From contig NC_040021.1 of NCBI RefSeq assembly GCF_000972845.2, positions 5,333,969 through 5,397,968 on the forward strand: a DNA stretch of 64,000 nt. The letters are read 5' to 3'. The stretch is from Larimichthys crocea. Its lineage: Eukaryota; Chordata; Actinopteri; Sciaenidae. A program made the translations under genes and the position numbers. The notes under the pieces are model-generated. The model did no database searches and was not told where the DNA came from. It saw nothing but the letters and a program-made list of their open reading frames with translations. Below, piece by piece: positions 11,400 through 26,300 of the stretch; within the stretch, counting starts at the first letter, position 1; each line of letters begins with the position of its first letter.

Positions 11400-14300
11400 G
11401 TGAGTGGTACTTTATTTGTTTACGTTTTAAATGGAACAGAATAGAAGAAGGAGACAGAATATTTAGATATTAAAAGCTGGATTGAGCCTTCAGTTTATTA
11501 ATGTGTGCATCTGGTTATATATTTTACATAAATTGGGACTTTTGATTGTAAAATGAACAGCTCGTTCTTTCTTTTATTTAATTTGGGAGGGAGCACCTGT
11601 TAGCATCTGTCAAACTGTCATCAATCATCTTTATTATTAACGGGCTATCATTCACTGAGCTAATGAGTTTACGTACAGTGAGTGTTATTTAATTCATGGC
11701 AGGTTAAAAACTGAAAGACTGACTTTGGAACTTTGATTTTTGGTTATTATAGTTGCTATATGCACTTTAAATACCCATACAACCTTACCATACAGTAATG
11801 ATGCGGCTCTTTTTCAAGCCATTCACTAAGACCAAGAAAACAAAGTATTTAAAGGTTGTCTTCCAGTGACAGATTGAAAGGGGGATAAATACATAAAAAC
11901 ACTGAACATCACTTAACTAAAAATATAACAAACAATAATTGAGATCAATATCCACTCCATAGAGGCCCTTCTATAAGTAAAACGCAGTGATTGATGTATT
12001 GATTGGAAATCCTGCTTGGAGGCCTTTCGGATTCCACCTTTTCTTTTTTGTTCCTCTCCTGAGGGCAATTACCGTGTGTCCAGTGTGAGAAGCCAATATA
12101 TTTAACTAGGATCCCCCTTTGTGCAGTCACCTCAGGGAACTGTTGTCTATTAAGATGTAGAGATCAATCAGTGTCATGGTGGAAAACAATGAGAATAAAG
12201 GGCTACCCAGAGCTTGACTGAAATGTAGAAAACACACAGCGTTGGTGTCTGAACGAAGGATACACATCGTTCAGGCAGAGCTGACGTAGGCGGTTGTACG
12301 TTATAGGCAGCTTTTTGGGTTTCTGTCTTTGCTATCCCACTGACACATTAAAATACTGAACTAGTTTAGCCACAGGTACTGGCGTCAAAAACATAGTGTA
12401 AAGCCAAGTGTCTGCAGCTATCTTTGATTCAATTTCTTTTCTTTTTTTTTTTTTTTAATATTCGGCACTTAGCAAACGCTCTCACTCGGAGTGACTCACA
12501 ATGAGTGCAACGTTCAAAAAGCTGAATAAATTCTCTTTTAAAAAAAGATTAACATGACAGTGATTTAAGATCTACAAATCAGGAATTTCAGAGCCTCCTG
12601 AAACTAAAAGAAAAGGGGCCTTGTCAGGACTTTATAACACATTTAAAGGGCTAGCTGTATGTTACACTGTCCTGGACTCACCTACATATACCTACGAAAT
12701 GGTCTACTGCCTGTAATGGGGATGAGAAGAGCTGAAGTGATTGGCCTTTATTAAAACACCCCCCTGAAGATGATGTACTTGCTTTGTATTCACCCTGCTC
12801 TTGCTCCTTTTTCACTTGCCCTCTCAGGATGCTTGTACCTGTACACAATCACAGAAAATGCAAATGCAATTTGGAAGAAATTGAAAACGGAGTTAAACGC
12901 ATGCACCGCAATCGACTTTTCCCGTCCATCTTATTTTGTTTGTACTAATGTCAGTGGATCAACATATAGCTGTCCGTGGAGAGGGAGGCGAGGTTGAATC
13001 TTTGCATGTACTTTGATGTACAAAGACACAAACCCTGCAGTTGTTTTTTGTGTCGCGTGGACAGAGAGAGTCTGTTAACACAGAGGCCTTTTCACCGGCA
13101 TTTGACGAGCTTATGTGTCAGCGGGCAGAGACCCTGCAGCTGCCACATGGGCACATCCTGCACTGAGCGTGTCCACACTGAGAGCCTCATTCAGGGGAAT
13201 AAGTGAGGAGGGGGGTGGTGGGTCTGTACACAGGCATCGTGGTCAACACTGTGTGCTCATGGGATTTTAGCTGTTTGATGTGCCTGGGTCTTTTAGGTCT
13301 GTGCTCACTTGTGATGAGGAGGACGGGGCTGCACGGGGCAAGTTGTTGACATAATCTTGTTTCAGTAGGTGTCAAGTCCTCTGACCAACAACCTCTGTTG
13401 CAGGGTGAAGCTTATGTGAAACAAAATGACTGTTCCTTAAAGGGAAGTATAATCTGTAGACATAAAGCTTAATTGAAAAGCTCTAAATTAGGTTCAATGC
13501 AGAGACATTGTGTGTTATGACAGTGCTCATATAAATGACTGAACCATTGTATTAAGAAGCTGCTAATTTACTTCATTGTAGACGGAATAAATGAATAAAA
13601 TTTCCATGCTTGCTATCAATCACTTTGAGCCTAATAAGCCAACCTGATTAAATATTTTTCCACTTAATTTCTTTGTGTTTATATTACTTTCTTTCAAATT
13701 TTACTCGACGTTTCTAAGACTGACTTTTACTAATGTCTTCTATCACTAACTTGGCCACGTTTCCTGTGTAATAGAAATACTTTATTTTAGCAGCAGGATT
13801 AAGCCGCAGTAAACAAAAGTGTAAATAAATAATGGTTTGGCCTGGTCCCAGCATCTTTAGGCATGTTTTGAAGGTAGGAAGAAACAGTACTGAGTGTGCA
13901 CCAAAGGTAAACTGTATAAGATTTCTGCAGTATGCATTATATGTTATATGTCTCAACTGTAGGCAGTGGAGTACTTCCCCTTCCATGTAATAATGAAATC
14001 TCTCAGGCGATGGTGATCTCTCTTCTTGATGTCTCTATTAGAGTATTTACTGTTTCCTAAATTCCCTACTAATCCCTAAAGATTGAGCTGGCGTCCTCCC
14101 TTTGACATACAGAGGCCGTCGCAACAAATGATGTCCCTCGGGGCGCGCCCTGCATTTACAGAAGGTGATACTGTACGTACAAATAAACCACCAGAGAATT
14201 TACCTTTAAGTAGAGGCTCCGGGTGAAATTATGAAGACAGATTTGGGTAATAATCTGCACTCCTGTCAAAGGAGGTTAAACATCCTGCGCTCGCTTACAA

Positions 14301-17300
14301 GTAGCTGTCAAAACCTTCCTGCAGAATTCAGTAGACGGCATTGAATGACACGAATCACACCTCCAACCACTAACCAGCAGACTGTGGGAGGAAACTGCAG
14401 GACTCGTCGACTTATGGACGACAAAACTGTTCTGCCAGTTCTTCTCACAGGTTAGCGTTTTGTGTGTTAGACACACATCTGCTATGTGGTCTTATAAAAT
14501 CATCCTCTGCAGTGACAAGACGCTTCATCCCGGGGTTATTTTTATACAGTACAAATATCCTCAGTGTTTAGAAACTAATGATGGTGTAAAGCAGCTTGCC
14601 TGTCTAGCCACCTCGGGGACACAGCTGAACATGTCCTTTCAGGTGTAGCATCAAATGAGCACAGGAATAAGGTAATGGTAATGAGGCAGCGAAATGCTTC
14701 CAGGAGTGATGGCTGTCTTGTTAACCACAGTCCCGGGCGATCAACGGCCGTGCAATAGGAGGTAAATTATTCTTTTACTTTATTGCCGTCTTTAGGTCTG
14801 ATTAATCCACTTTCAAGACAACTGCTGCGTTTTATTCCACTCATGTGGGAGAGGATAGATGTATGCACGGCAGATGAGCGTACGTGATCAGTTTTCATGT
14901 TTTACCTTCCAAAGTTAGGGTTGGACTCCTTCATCAGACACAAAAGGTGGCGCCCATTATCTCAACATAAGCAAACTAAGTGATTGTCAGTCATTTTTCC
15001 GACTTTGACAGTGAGCCATGCTCGCCGAAAGAAGTCGTTTTGGATTTGAAAGGAGAGTTTTCTAGCAGCATATGGTCTGAAAGCATCAGAACCCTTTTCA
15101 TCTCGACTATAAAAGCGTTTGGGGGGAAAAACCATCTGAGCAAAATATACTAGATTAATGATGGAGCTACGGGTGCTATTATTAGCGTTACTAAATCTCA
15201 AAATGTTTTACCATTTGCCACCTCACACAGAGGAGAAAAATGTTCAGCATTTTCACGTAAGTGCGTTATGCTCTCTAGTCCTTCACCTGTCCGCCCCGCT
15301 GAAGCGAGGCATCAAATTTAGAGAGGATATTGGATGTTAAAGGAAAAGACTGAGAGTGGGGGGGGCAGATGGCAGACAAGAACAGATAGCGAGAACAGAA
15401 GTGATGGAGAAGGCAGTACTCTACCTCGAGGAGTAAAGATGGGAGTCTCGGCCACTTTCTGCCTTCTGTGAGAACAGTTCAGCGATTGTGTCAGAGAAAC
15501 AGCTATATGATTGGGTAAAGTGAGTAAGAGGCAGATCATTAGGGACAGCCCTGCGCCGCGGGCTTTTGTTTCAAGAGCTAAGGCTGCCCCATCCACTGGG
15601 ACAAGAGCTACAGCTGTGCACAGTGTTGTACTTAGAGACTTGTACATGCCTGATCAATATTGTTGCAGAGCGTGTAGTGCACGACACTGCAGCCTGACAC
15701 CATAAATCACCATATTCAGGAACACAAAACCTCACCGTGTTTGTTTGTGTTATGAATCACAGGTCAATCTCAGTAATATCAGGCGAGCTAACATATTTAA
15801 TATGACAATCAAAAATGCTGAGTGGGATTCAGTAATGAGAACACCACACGGTGTATATTAATTAGCACACAATCATTTGATCATTATGTTAATCCTGGTG
15901 CTGTAATGTCGCCATTTACAGTTATTACACTACAAACACGTAAAGCTATCTGTGCTACGTGACGTCATGATCATATACACATTTGAATATTGATGCTTTT
16001 TGTAGTTTTACAGTCTTCTCAGACTTGATGGCACAGTATAGCTAAAACATATGCCGTGCTCCTTTGGCTGTCAATTAGAGTTGAACCGGATACTTCGCTG
16101 AAACGAGTATCCGGTACGGATAAAGCACTTTTGCAGAGTATTATACGAGTAATACGAGTCAATATCTGTGCACATACAGATGTATTGTGTTGCTGTGTCC
16201 CGCTCTGCCCTCTCCTTCAGTCACTCAGGTTCGCGGGTCTTTTCCGTTAACGTTTAGGGTTTCTTCAGGTTTGTGTTTACTTCGGTTTGTACTTATTAAC
16301 CAGTAGAGTTCTGGTAAACGTGGGTTCGTTCAGACGTGGTGCTTGGTAGAATCTCTGTCTCTATCTCTACAAAACTTGTTCTGTAAATAGTTTGTTTGCT
16401 ATCGTGATCAAAACCATAGATCTGAAGCTCAATGCTGATGCTGTCCTGTAAATAGTTTTCTAATCAGCAATAAATATAACGATTTCTGATCTACCTCATG
16501 ACAATCCGTCCCACTTCCAGGTCAAATACCGCCCACTTCTGGGTTAGGCCCCGCCCGCTCCGAGTATGGATACGGATACAGATAATTCATATGGTTTACA
16601 GATACAGATACAGATACAGATAACGCTGTACTCGCTCATCCCTACTGTCAATCAAAGCTAAATTAAGAGCTCGTGTGTTTCTTGTATTAGCGCCGACGCT
16701 GTGCAGTGTGCCGGTTTAAAAAGTTACAGCCCTAGTCCTCCGGGGGATGACTGGCAGCCTTTGCTGTGCAAGCATAAAACTACATAAACTGCATCGCCAA
16801 AGAGTGTGAGGCAAATTCTATGAATCTTTTTTGTACAAATCCTTGAATTAATGTTTTGATTTGCAATGAGCGCTGACACAAAGGTTGTTTTATCCGTCTT
16901 ATTCAACTGGTTTGATGATCCTGCACATGTAAAGTAATACTTGACTTCATTTTACAAAATGTGCTGATGAATCTCACCCGGTACTTCAGATTAATTTCCT
17001 TCCATGGACTCCATTAAAATGAATAAATGGAAGGGTAGATTGTGGATATTAACTAAGTTATATAGTTGTTGAAACGCAGAAAAATCTGATATTGATTAGA
17101 GAGAATTGATTTAAATGTTGGATCTACTATGAGGGGTTTGTATTGTAAGTTCTGAGAAACAAACCACTGCCAGTATAAAGAACGAACAGGGTATGCGTGA
17201 CGTTACCAACAGGTTTCCGAAGAGCTGTTTTGAAGCTCTAGCTGCCGCCATGTTGGTAGTCCTGCCTCTAAAAATCAGCTACCAGGCTGTAAACATGTTT

Positions 17301-20300
17301 ATTTCTGCGGTGAAGTTGGACATTTTAACATGGGGACTTATGGAGGTTGACTCGTTTTGTATCACTTCACAGCCTCGGAGGTTGCGGCTTGAAACAAACC
17401 TGTGATCATATTGGTGTTCCACCATTTTATCGTCCAAACCTCTTGAGATTTATCAAAGAAATCTGAACATCTGGGGGGGAAAAAAACATAGCAAAAACAT
17501 ACAGATGCCACACTAAGCCTGGTCCTGATTATAACCCACAGCACTATCACCGCATCTGTCTGTGCATATTAAATATCCACAGTACATGACCAATTCTCTC
17601 ACAGGATGCAGTGCTCCTTGTTATTACCACCCACTATCGAGAGAACACAGATGGGATAGAGCCTTCACTTAGACTCTCCCACACACTTCCAGGCAGCGTC
17701 AGGCTAATAAACATTGGCTACCCGGGTTTTTGTGTTTATTCCAGACAAACCGCTGCTGCCGCTGTCGGAAGTGTAAAACCCACGGCTCTTAGTGCGACAC
17801 AGGATTTTACTGAGAAAGACCTAAATGACAAAAAGGTGATTAGAACAGCTGGTGAATGAGCTTTTCTAATTATATTTTTTGCTACCTTAGAAAGAGATTT
17901 TATATTTACAGATGCAGTCAGCGATTCTTTTACTTGTTGACATGTCACGTTCAAATTTAAGTCAGAGCTTCTTTTAGACAATTTTCACTTCATGACAACA
18001 AGAAGTCAGTTTTGCCTTAACAATAAATTACTTTTTAGGGAAGGTAAAAAAAACACTTGAATTGAAGTATTAACTGTTCTGCCTTCTTGCGCTTCCTCCT
18101 ATTTTTAGTTAATATCTTTATTATTCAAATGTCACTGTTCTACAAGCTGAGATTTCATTACATTCATCACTAAAACTCTGAAATATAATACAGTGAATAA
18201 ACTTAATTATAAACTTAATTAGTTTGGATTCTGCCTTTGTAGACACATTGTTACTTTCAGTAACATACAGTTTGATTGTTGTATTTCAATATAGAGTAAC
18301 CTACGATTAAAATGCCTGTTGCTGGTGTGTTGCAGAAGCCAAGTTAAAGATAATGTTATCACTGTAAAACAATGACAGATGTCTCTATTGGCTATCTTAC
18401 CTGGTACTGGCACTGGCCATGCTTTCTTGTTTGAGCCAATATTGTAACAAGTCAACTAGAATGTGTCCAATTCTCACACTTCTTTGGCCAACGATCAACT
18501 AGAAAAAGATTTTTAAAAGAAAACTGGAGGTTTCCGACGTCGATCAATCTGACATCCTGCCACTGACCGGCTTCAACACGTGCATAACGACAGACAAACG
18601 TGTGTACGTGCTTTGAATGCTTGGATACTTGTAAATGTACAAAGTAGGAAACAGGCCGCGAGAGTCTGAATGTGTTTGAATTTTTTACAACTGTGGACAG
18701 AGCTCACTGAAGTGGCTTCTTTGTGGCCCTCCAGGGTGCACATGCAGTAATGACACGAGAATAATGAGAGGCAAACCCATTCAGAAATATTCCCAAGTCT
18801 ACCCGTTTCATTATTCTGGCCAAATACAGAGAAATCCGTTCTGTCCAGTTAAAGTAATAATGAGTTTTAAATCCCACAATATTCACCAATAGGCCTAATG
18901 TAATTACTGAAATTACATTTCACTCCTGCATTACTGGAAGAGGCAATATAAGTACAGCAACACGCTACATGTAATTCTTTGCTGCCAACACTTGAGTACA
19001 CACCAGCTGTGGCTCTCGAGGACATCAACCGCTTCTTTAATTGCTTTGGTTTAAGCTATTTCGCCAGCGGTAGTTAGTGTTTTTCATAACAATGATACAG
19101 AGTGTCTGCTCGTGGCTGCAGATATGAACTCAAATCCACCCAGAAGAATCAGATACAGTGGCTTTGTCAAGGTTAAGTACTGAGTTTTAATTTGAGAGCT
19201 CAGAGGGGAGTGAGATAGAGGTGGGAAGCAGGGATGTGAATCAACTTAATTGTCTGTTTAGGGAAAAACCAGCCTGAGCTTCTCTGACTACTTGCCTGAT
19301 TATTGACTCACTGTAATTACCATTAGGAAAACTCACTGTTACATCCGTACTCCACCATAGTTTAATAAAGTGTTTTTCAAGTGGTTGCTAAAAAATGCTA
19401 AAAGGAATAATTAAAATAATAAAATTTGAATTATTTTGTGTATTATAAAATAATATTGGGGCGGTACAGTGGTTAGCGCTGTCGCCTCACCTCAGCAAGA
19501 AGGTTCTTGGGTCAAACCTCGGCTGGGGCCTTTCTGTGTGGAGTGCATGTCCACGTCTCTGTGTGGGTTTTCTGGATTCCTCCCACAGTCCAGTGACATA
19601 AAGTTAATTGGTGACGCTAAATTGCCTGTAGGTGCGAATGTGAATGGTTGTTTGTCTCCATGTGTCCTGTGATGAATTGGCGACTTGTCCAGTGTGCACC
19701 TATCTCTCGCCATATAGTGTCTAATACAGGTGTGTTATCTCTCACAGGTGCCCCAGGACGAGTGGAGTGGATACCCTGGCGAGAAGGATGACGAGATCCC
19801 GTGTCGGCGGATGCGGAGCAGTAGCTACGTCAAAGCTATGGGCGAGGTGGATGATGAAAGTGGTGACTCTGACACCAGCCCTAAGATGTCCCCACAGAAG
19901 GCCATTCGGCCCGACGCTCTCGTCCTCAAATCAGCCATGCAGAGACCACATTTAGACCCCCAAAGGTAAGGCCTGGCTGCCTGGCTCAGTGCGTCGATGT
20001 CAAAGCTATGTGTTGGTTTTAATTATTCCAGTTCAAGCCGTTAAAATGATTAATGGATGCTCAGAGGGAATGCTCTGCATATCACGGTCAGCATTTAGGA
20101 AATTTACCTCATGATACTGACACTTTAAAATATAGTAGTAGAGACCATTCACGTGGGTTTGTATTAATTCTAGAGCTTGCCTTTAAGAAGCGTTTTAACA
20201 GTCTCATCCGTCTAACACTGACTCACTGCTTTGTTTACATGCTGTCAAGTAAAACTATTGTTTGCTGATGCTGCTTTTTGCTCAGCGTTCCCTGAGAGAT

Positions 20301-23300
20301 TTAAGGAGGTTTAACATTATTTAATGATTTCGAGTGAAGTTGCCTGGCAACAAAATGATGGGACGAGTTTTTGTTATTGCTTCTTACATCATCGTATTAA
20401 GTTGTTATTTAGAGCTGAGCTGTACTCACTCGTTGGCTTGTTTTATACGCACATTATTAGTTTAGTATTCAATCGACAACTGTTTCATTCGATCGGGAAA
20501 GAAGTGCTCCGCCGAAACAGTGCAGTTTCCAAATGGGTGACCTTTTTTATTTTTTTTCCATCTGCTCGTTCCAATATTTGCAAAACATCTTACACAGGCA
20601 ATGCGCCTCATCTTATCACACTGTTGTTGACAAGTCCGCAGCAAAACTGTCACATTTATACAACGTCAGGCTCAAGGGAGCAGGCTTAAAAGTGTCAGGG
20701 CTTACTGGATGGGTGAATTGTTGACACATGGAAGGGCATATGTTAAAGTTACTGAAACATAATATAGGAGAGATGTTTTTGATGAGTAACACAGCAGCAA
20801 AGTGTTCAGTGTATTTCTTATTTCTGGATATGATCACGGAAAGAAACAACTTGTTTATTATTGGGTGCATCTTACGTAAAAGTATTGCAATTAAATACAA
20901 AAAGCTGTGCAATAAATCCTATTTACACGTTCAGGTTTTTATTGAAAATGTTTAGTGTTAATTCAGTGTCATGATCATTTGGAGACTGTGGTTCGCCGTG
21001 CTGACATTTACTCTACAGTCATTGAGGTGGGCACTATTTATCGATAGCAATAAGTGTAAATATACACGCTATGTGCTGCGAGCGTCTCTGCTTTGGTCAA
21101 GTGGAGTGTGAAATTAATTATTTAGAAAGCTTAAATACTGTGGCGCAATATAAAAACAGTTGGTAGACTCCACATGTTGTGTCTCAAATAGTGACTTAAC
21201 ACAAGGTTAAAGAGCCGTCTGACAGTTTCAACTCTGTTTCACCTGTAAACATATCCAACAGTCACCTGGTTGTGCAAAGTGAAGACTTTCACGGGGTGTT
21301 ACGTAACTCTTTAATCATTTCTTAATCACCTCTCCGCGTTTACAATTATCTGTTGGCTTGTAAACCAGCACCAACTACCTAATATTTCATTGTTAATGTG
21401 TGACCCCAGAGGATGATGTCGTTTCACCTTTATATTCCTACTGAGCTTTACTAAGCTCGGCTTGTTGTTCTCCGTGTGGCTTTCAGACATAGCCAAACTG
21501 TGTGAACTTAGGGAAGCATCATGCGTCCGTCATCCCTACTGCCACTCGGTTCTCTGTGCTGTTTGTGTTACAATCATCTCAGCGGGGTCTTGATCACTCC
21601 GGCTATTGTCCACAAACAAATCAGCACCCTTGCCTCTGGTGGAGAATGCAATAATCTCTATTGCAGCTCCTAGCTCTCATTGTTTCTCTAATAAGAAGCA
21701 GAGACAAGCTGTACACAGGCTCCTCTCTCTATAGTTGTGAGAGATGGAAGACTCACTGTTTTCTCACAGGACACTTGGAGCTAGACTAGAAGCTAACGAC
21801 TCAAGTCATTAAAAATAGCTCAGTGTTGATCCCGGTAGTTCAGAAACTGTTGTGAGCGGATGAGTCATTCGAGTGTCTGGTATTCATTTTGGAGAGAAAT
21901 AATCATGAATTACACCAAACCCAACACACTGTGTCTGTGCAGTTTCTAGCCAATAGATCTGTTTGGACCATTGTCATCCAATGATGTTCCGTGTGTGGCT
22001 TTTGACCTATGCAATCCTATCCATCCCTCCCTCCCTCCGCCCCCCTCTGTCCTTGTTCAGCCAGGGCTACCACTTGCAAACCAGAGACATGCGGCCCCAC
22101 CCTAGTGTCACGTTGGACCCTGCCTCCTTTCATCCCCCGCCCTTCCGCTCTCGCAACCAGAGCTATATGCGCGCCGTCAGCACCCTCAGTCAGGCTAGCT
22201 GCGTCAGCCAGGTGAGTCTCCAACACATGCATGGCACACAGATAGCTTTGTGTAGACATGACACACCCACTGGTGTCCATACTGGAGGTCCACAGCTGAT
22301 TGTTTAGTAGTGTCAAATAGAGTCAGTGGACATAACTATTGGACTAGGAATTGATGCTGAGTTATCTCCACACACACACACACATATTGTTTTATGAAGT
22401 GTAATAAAAATACACATTAAATTGTATTTGAAAAACTAAGATATCAGTCACATTACATCTGATTCGGCTCAAGGATGTCTGGAATAGGCAACTTCTAAAA
22501 AAAATCATTCAGGGTTGGTGTGGCATGCCAGCTAATTAGCTCTCTAACGACGCCAAAAGCGGCACTTTGTTCTGACCAACCGAAGCTACAACTAATGTTT
22601 AGTGAGTGCAGACTTGTAGGGATTAAAGACAGCATTCATGTCTGATCTAACATCACACGTCGACCTTTTCAGGTTTTCCCTTTTTCATACCCTGCTATGA
22701 ATCTATACAGTTGGATCAATTGTGCAAGTCTGTTTTGGCCCTCCATGGTGGCACAAGACGTGGTTGCTAAGAAGATTTGTGACACAGCGAGAAAGCCTCC
22801 ATATGGAGAAGGAGTAACAAGAGGAGGAGAGATTTTGTCCAAAATAAGGGTTGTACAATCAGTTTACTCCTGTGTGTGCTAACACACAGTTTAATTATAC
22901 AATTATAAAAATCTCTTACGTTAAACACTGAAAAAGAGATTATGTGGAGGGCAGGATAGAAGAGAACTGGATAGATAACTCCTTTTTATAGTTACGTGGT
23001 ATTGCATGATCTTGACAACGTATGAATTCTTGTGTCAGCTAAAGCTACAAGCTAAAGAATTGAGACTGTGTTTTTCCATGTAGTAACAGTATACAGTACA
23101 GTTTGGGGGATATTGGGATATGTGGTGAATGGAATGCTTTATAACACATACTGAATATTTTTCTGATTGTTTTTTGTTGTCATCTGCCTTTTTTTTTCTT
23201 CTTTTTTTTTCGTTTGATCTTGACATTTATTCAGTTTAAGGTCGGAATTGACAGTGGCATTTCCTTATGCTAACACTCCTTCATATTTGCTGTGCAAAGG

Positions 23301-26300
23301 GGAAGAATCAAAGTGAGAAAGAGAAAGGAAGAGGAAAAATTAAGGACTGCTATTCCTGTTTTTGTCTCTCAGGTGAGTGAGACTGAGATCAATGGCCAGT
23401 TTGAGTCAGTTTGCGAGTCCGTATTTAGTGAAGTAGAATCCCAGGCCATGGAGGCTTTGGACCTGCCTGGTTCGTTCCGCACTCGAAGCCACAGTTACCT
23501 CCGTGCTATTCAGGCTGGTTATTCCCAAGATGACGACTGCTTGCCTTCAATGACATCCTCCACTGTCACTTCAACTCTCAGATCCACAACAGGTAAAACA
23601 ATCCCCCCCCTTAAAAAGAGAGAGGGCTTAGACTACATATCCTCATACATCCTATACATGCGCACAAACCTGACATACCTACATATGTACAGTGGGGAAC
23701 CCTTGAGCTTCAGAGATGCCGGGCTGAATGATTCCAGTTATTTTCTCAGGAAGCTATGGTGTGCGTGTGTTTGTTTTTGCCTCTGCATATGCCACGATTG
23801 TTCAGATGGACTTGCTTGTGTGTTACTTTGCACGATTCATGCATCATTAGCCAAGCTTCTGGTTGGTCACTTGTGGTGTTGCCACGCTGTAGACTAGGAT
23901 AAGGGTGGGAGGGTCACATTTAAAAACACACCAAGATGGCAACGCACGCTCAAGGCACACGATATCACAACACAGCACAGCCACATTACATGGCATGCCT
24001 AAGAGGAACAGGTCCTACCCTAAGCATGTTAAACTGTGGTGTCATATATGTGTTGTGTGAGTTACTTAGGGAGGGGTGAAGACCAAAACAGGCCAGGGGT
24101 AGGGGAGCAGTAGGTTGTTGACATATTTGTGTTGAGAGGATACACTGGAGAAGCCTCCCGCCTGTCCTCCCCCTGCTCTGTTGCACCAACACATAAGCTT
24201 TGTAACCGAGCTTGTAATTGACCTCATAAAATAAAAGATAAAAAACTAATTTTGTAACCAATTTAAGGTAAGTCAACAACCTCTAAAGACTAGAGCACGT
24301 GCACACACACATGCTGGTTGCACAAAGGAACTGTACACTGATGGTATATATTATATATATTCAAACAGTTTGAGAAGCACAACCTTTGATTATTTGCAGT
24401 ATTGTTGTATTGTGTTGCATTAAACTCCTACTTTTGAGCAGCGGTAACAAAAGAATGCTATTAAAAGTTTATTACAAGACTATTAATGACTGTCTTTAAG
24501 TTTCCAATTGAACAAACTTAATTTTATTTCATAGTTAGCATATGAGCGTGGATCCAAACTCACTCATGTTTGAAACTGATTTTCTGAAAACAGCAAATTT
24601 TATTGACCAATTCTTGCATATTTATTTGTACCAAACAAATCAAGTATTTCAAGGTTTTGTGCGACACAGTGCGAGCAATCGACCCCTAAAACTAGCACTT
24701 CAGGTTCTTTGTGCAAGCAGAGTCGTCTTTGCAGTAACTCCCTCACTAAGTGCATTTGGTGTTTACCTGCAAGAGTAAAGCTATGAACCCTATTGAAACA
24801 TTTTTCTTTAATTACGTGCATTTTTTAAATATTATGACCTGGATTTTTTTTTTTTTTTTTTTTTTTAATATTGTTTTTGTACACTTTTCTGTCAATTTAA
24901 TATTGGAGACATTTGCACTTTGACTCATTTTGTGGGCTTTGTTTTCTTGTGCAATCTGGACTTTTGTTTTTTGGAATCCTTTCATCTTCAATTGGGTTTC
25001 CATCTACGATTTCTTCGATGTGACAGAAGTACTGAGGATAAAAGAGTGTTCTCCAATCCCACTGTCTTATTTGCTGAACTCTATTCATTTAGCTCTCTGC
25101 TCCAAATCTGTCAGCTTTATATGGACTAAAACAAGCAGTTGACTGTATACAGAAGATGTTGTGAAGTTGTACTTTGAAGATTGGCATCAATTACATGTCA
25201 GATAAGGTTAAAGCAACCTAGAAGAAGGGTTCCCTGGATGGTGATTAGTTATATACAGTACTGTCACCTCCGTGTCAAGCCCATACTGTAAACAATAATC
25301 TCCTTTGGTGTACTTTTTGCACTGTTCTGAGGGAATAGTGGCCTTAAAATTAAGTAAAGTATCTGAGAAAAACACTGATTCCTGGAATCATGTTTTTATG
25401 CTAATATTCAGTACTAGTTTATAATTGAGTTGTAAGCGTCTTATGAACCAAACCCCGTGTGAGGTTAGTGGACCCTTGAGTGGGGAAGGGATCCCATGAT
25501 GCCCTGTAGGGCAGACGAGCAGCAAACCCCTCTCCATTTGACCATCCATCTCTTGAAGGATAACCAGGGGGAAAGAACAACTGGAGGCATCAGTGATGAT
25601 TGTTGCAGGTATTTTAATGTTGACACGCATACATATATCTATGTATATGTGTGTTTTTGCACTGCCTTCTCAGTAAAAAATAATAGATACATAGAGTTTA
25701 TTTATATATAGCTGGTAGAAGTATCTCATTACCTTAAGTAGCAAACACGGTTCTAAACAACTCACAAAACCTCAGACATTTTAATTCCTTTTTAAAAACC
25801 TTAATACCTCTAAATATTGATCATGATGAATGCTATGCTGGCTTTTGTGAGTTGTTTACCATGTCTCTATTATAAGTGTGCTTAGACCACATTGTAAGTG
25901 TAAATGTATGAGGGATGTACTTCCCAAACCTTTCGGGATGTTTTTCATATCGTAACCATAAAATAGCACTGAATGTTATCGCATTGCCACTGTCTCCAAT
26001 CATTTGTGAGAGCAGCATCTGTCTGCTGTACATGTATAAACTTTATTTTTTCTTTCCATGAAAATTCTTTAAAAAAAAAAGGCCACGTGTGGCAAAGTTT
26101 AACCCTTGGCATTGAGTCTGTCAGCTGTCTTTGACTGTGGGATTGCAGCCTCTCCCTGGTGCAGCCCTAAAGGGGGGAGTGACCCCTCCCCTCACTGGGT
26201 TACTTACTCCACATGGTCTAATCAGCCACCTTGGACCTGATATGTTCAATAGGGTTCATATCTGCTTCTTGGCCCAGTGGGTTGTGATTCTTCTACTCCC

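Larger units (their letters stand above)
11400..19747. other. Intron E2-E3
   Basis: This 8.3-kb intron holds a poly-T tract near 12438-12455, a hAT-like element (16076-16644), repeat family A copy 3 (17162-17396) and a SINE-like copy (about 19457-19712) running almost into the E3 acceptor. No convincing extra exon was seen elsewhere in it. Confidence 0.75.
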
